From Aequorivita aurantiaca (GTDB lineage: Bacteria > Bacteroidota > Bacteroidia > Flavobacteriales > Flavobacteriaceae): a stretch of 64,000 nt of DNA. Positions within the stretch are counted from its first letter, which is position 1; each line of letters opens with the position of its first letter. This document shows, in pieces, positions 63,865-64,000 of this stretch. The notes under the pieces were generated by a model that saw nothing but the letters and a program-made list of their open reading frames with translations, was not told the DNA's origin and made no database searches. The DNA is taken from contig NZ_JAUGQQ010000007.1 of the NCBI RefSeq assembly GCF_030410135.1, forward strand, positions 1 to 64,000, written 5' to 3'. The position numbers were made by a program, and so were the translations under genes.

Positions 63865-64000
63865 ATGAAAATCACCGTTTCAAAAATTATAAAAATTGAC
63901 AATATCCCCAGTGGTTCGGGCATCGTAAAATACGGAGAAAACTATCTCGTGATTGGCGATGATTCCCCATTTCTGTTTTCGCTGGATAAAAATTTCAAGC
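63865..64000 (+). CDS. Start of an unidentified protein (truncated by window edge)
   Basis: An open frame from ATG 63865 runs off the window after 45 codons (MKITVSKIIKIDNIPSGSGI, then VKYGENYLVIGDDSPFLFSL). No signal peptide. The pattern, with short beta strands and GDDSPFLFSLD, suggests a beta-propeller-like protein such as the DUF6929 group, but the evidence is slight. Confidence 0.55.
   Translation, partial: MKITVSKIIKIDNIPSGSGIVKYGENYLVIGDDSPFLFSLDKNFK

Overview
The window looks like a chromosomal segment from a member of the Flavobacteriaceae (Bacteroidota). The support is a TonB-dependent receptor with a carboxypeptidase-like N-terminal domain, a gliding-motility / type IX secretion C-terminal domain protein, a MerR-crtI-crtB-crtZ-crtYcd carotenoid cluster, a long (314-residue) NusB, DUF1573 and PUR-domain proteins, and promoter elements of the Bacteroidota type (TTG or TTTG about 17-23 bases before TAnnTTTG). 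The genus cannot be fixed from the sequence alone. I saw no insertion sequence, prophage, integrase or CRISPR array.

Layout. Positions 1-3064 hold the N-terminal part of a TonB-dependent receptor (running off the left edge) and a LytS/LytR-type two-component pair. Positions 3536-3790 hold a probable terminated small RNA and a tRNA-Leu(GAG). Positions 3922-8499 are a carotenoid (zeaxanthin-type) cluster led by a CarH/LitR-like MerR-B12 regulator with the Wx9EH cobalamin motif and an inverted repeat over the crtI promoter. Positions 8619-26656 are mostly housekeeping: a SET protein, a TlpA-like thioredoxin, aconitase, an operon of three SurA/PpiC-type outer-membrane chaperones plus MoxR, OmpH, IMP dehydrogenase, a pyrD-lysE-HMG-CoA lyase-nucleotidase-haem-binding operon and peptidase T. 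Positions 26757-41686 carry YajC, DUF1573, NusB, leucine dehydrogenase, an ABC exporter, a PUR protein, a retinol-saturase-like flavoprotein, a SulP transporter, a CsaA-like protein, a cyclophilin-FKBP fusion and a two-gene ABC-2 transporter. Positions 41794-54871 carry a large secreted T9SS-type protein, a lipoprotein intradiol dioxygenase, a frameshifted Tat-type amine oxidase, DUF2207 and LemA proteins, AlkB, a DoxX-SRPBCC-VOC operon divergent from a GlxA-type regulator, and a DUF1826-like protein.

The right end (about 55.6-61.8 kb) looks like a small accessory or defence island: parDE, a coiled-coil DUF2130 protein with a nuclease-like C-terminus, an unknown gene overlapping a PIN-domain gene, and a markedly AT-rich two-gene operon. 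That operon encodes a DUF4297/Cap4-like PD-(D/E)xK nuclease and a Rad50-like ATPase with a CPTC zinc hook, an arrangement that matches two-gene Lamassu / ABC-3C anti-phage systems. It is followed by a 21-bp minisatellite, an unknown helical protein, a DUF72 protein and a truncated gene at the right edge.

A second theme is intergenic micro/minisatellites: at least seven loci carry tandem repeats with a 7-bp period, plus 8-, 16- and 21-bp arrays, all outside or only just touching genes.
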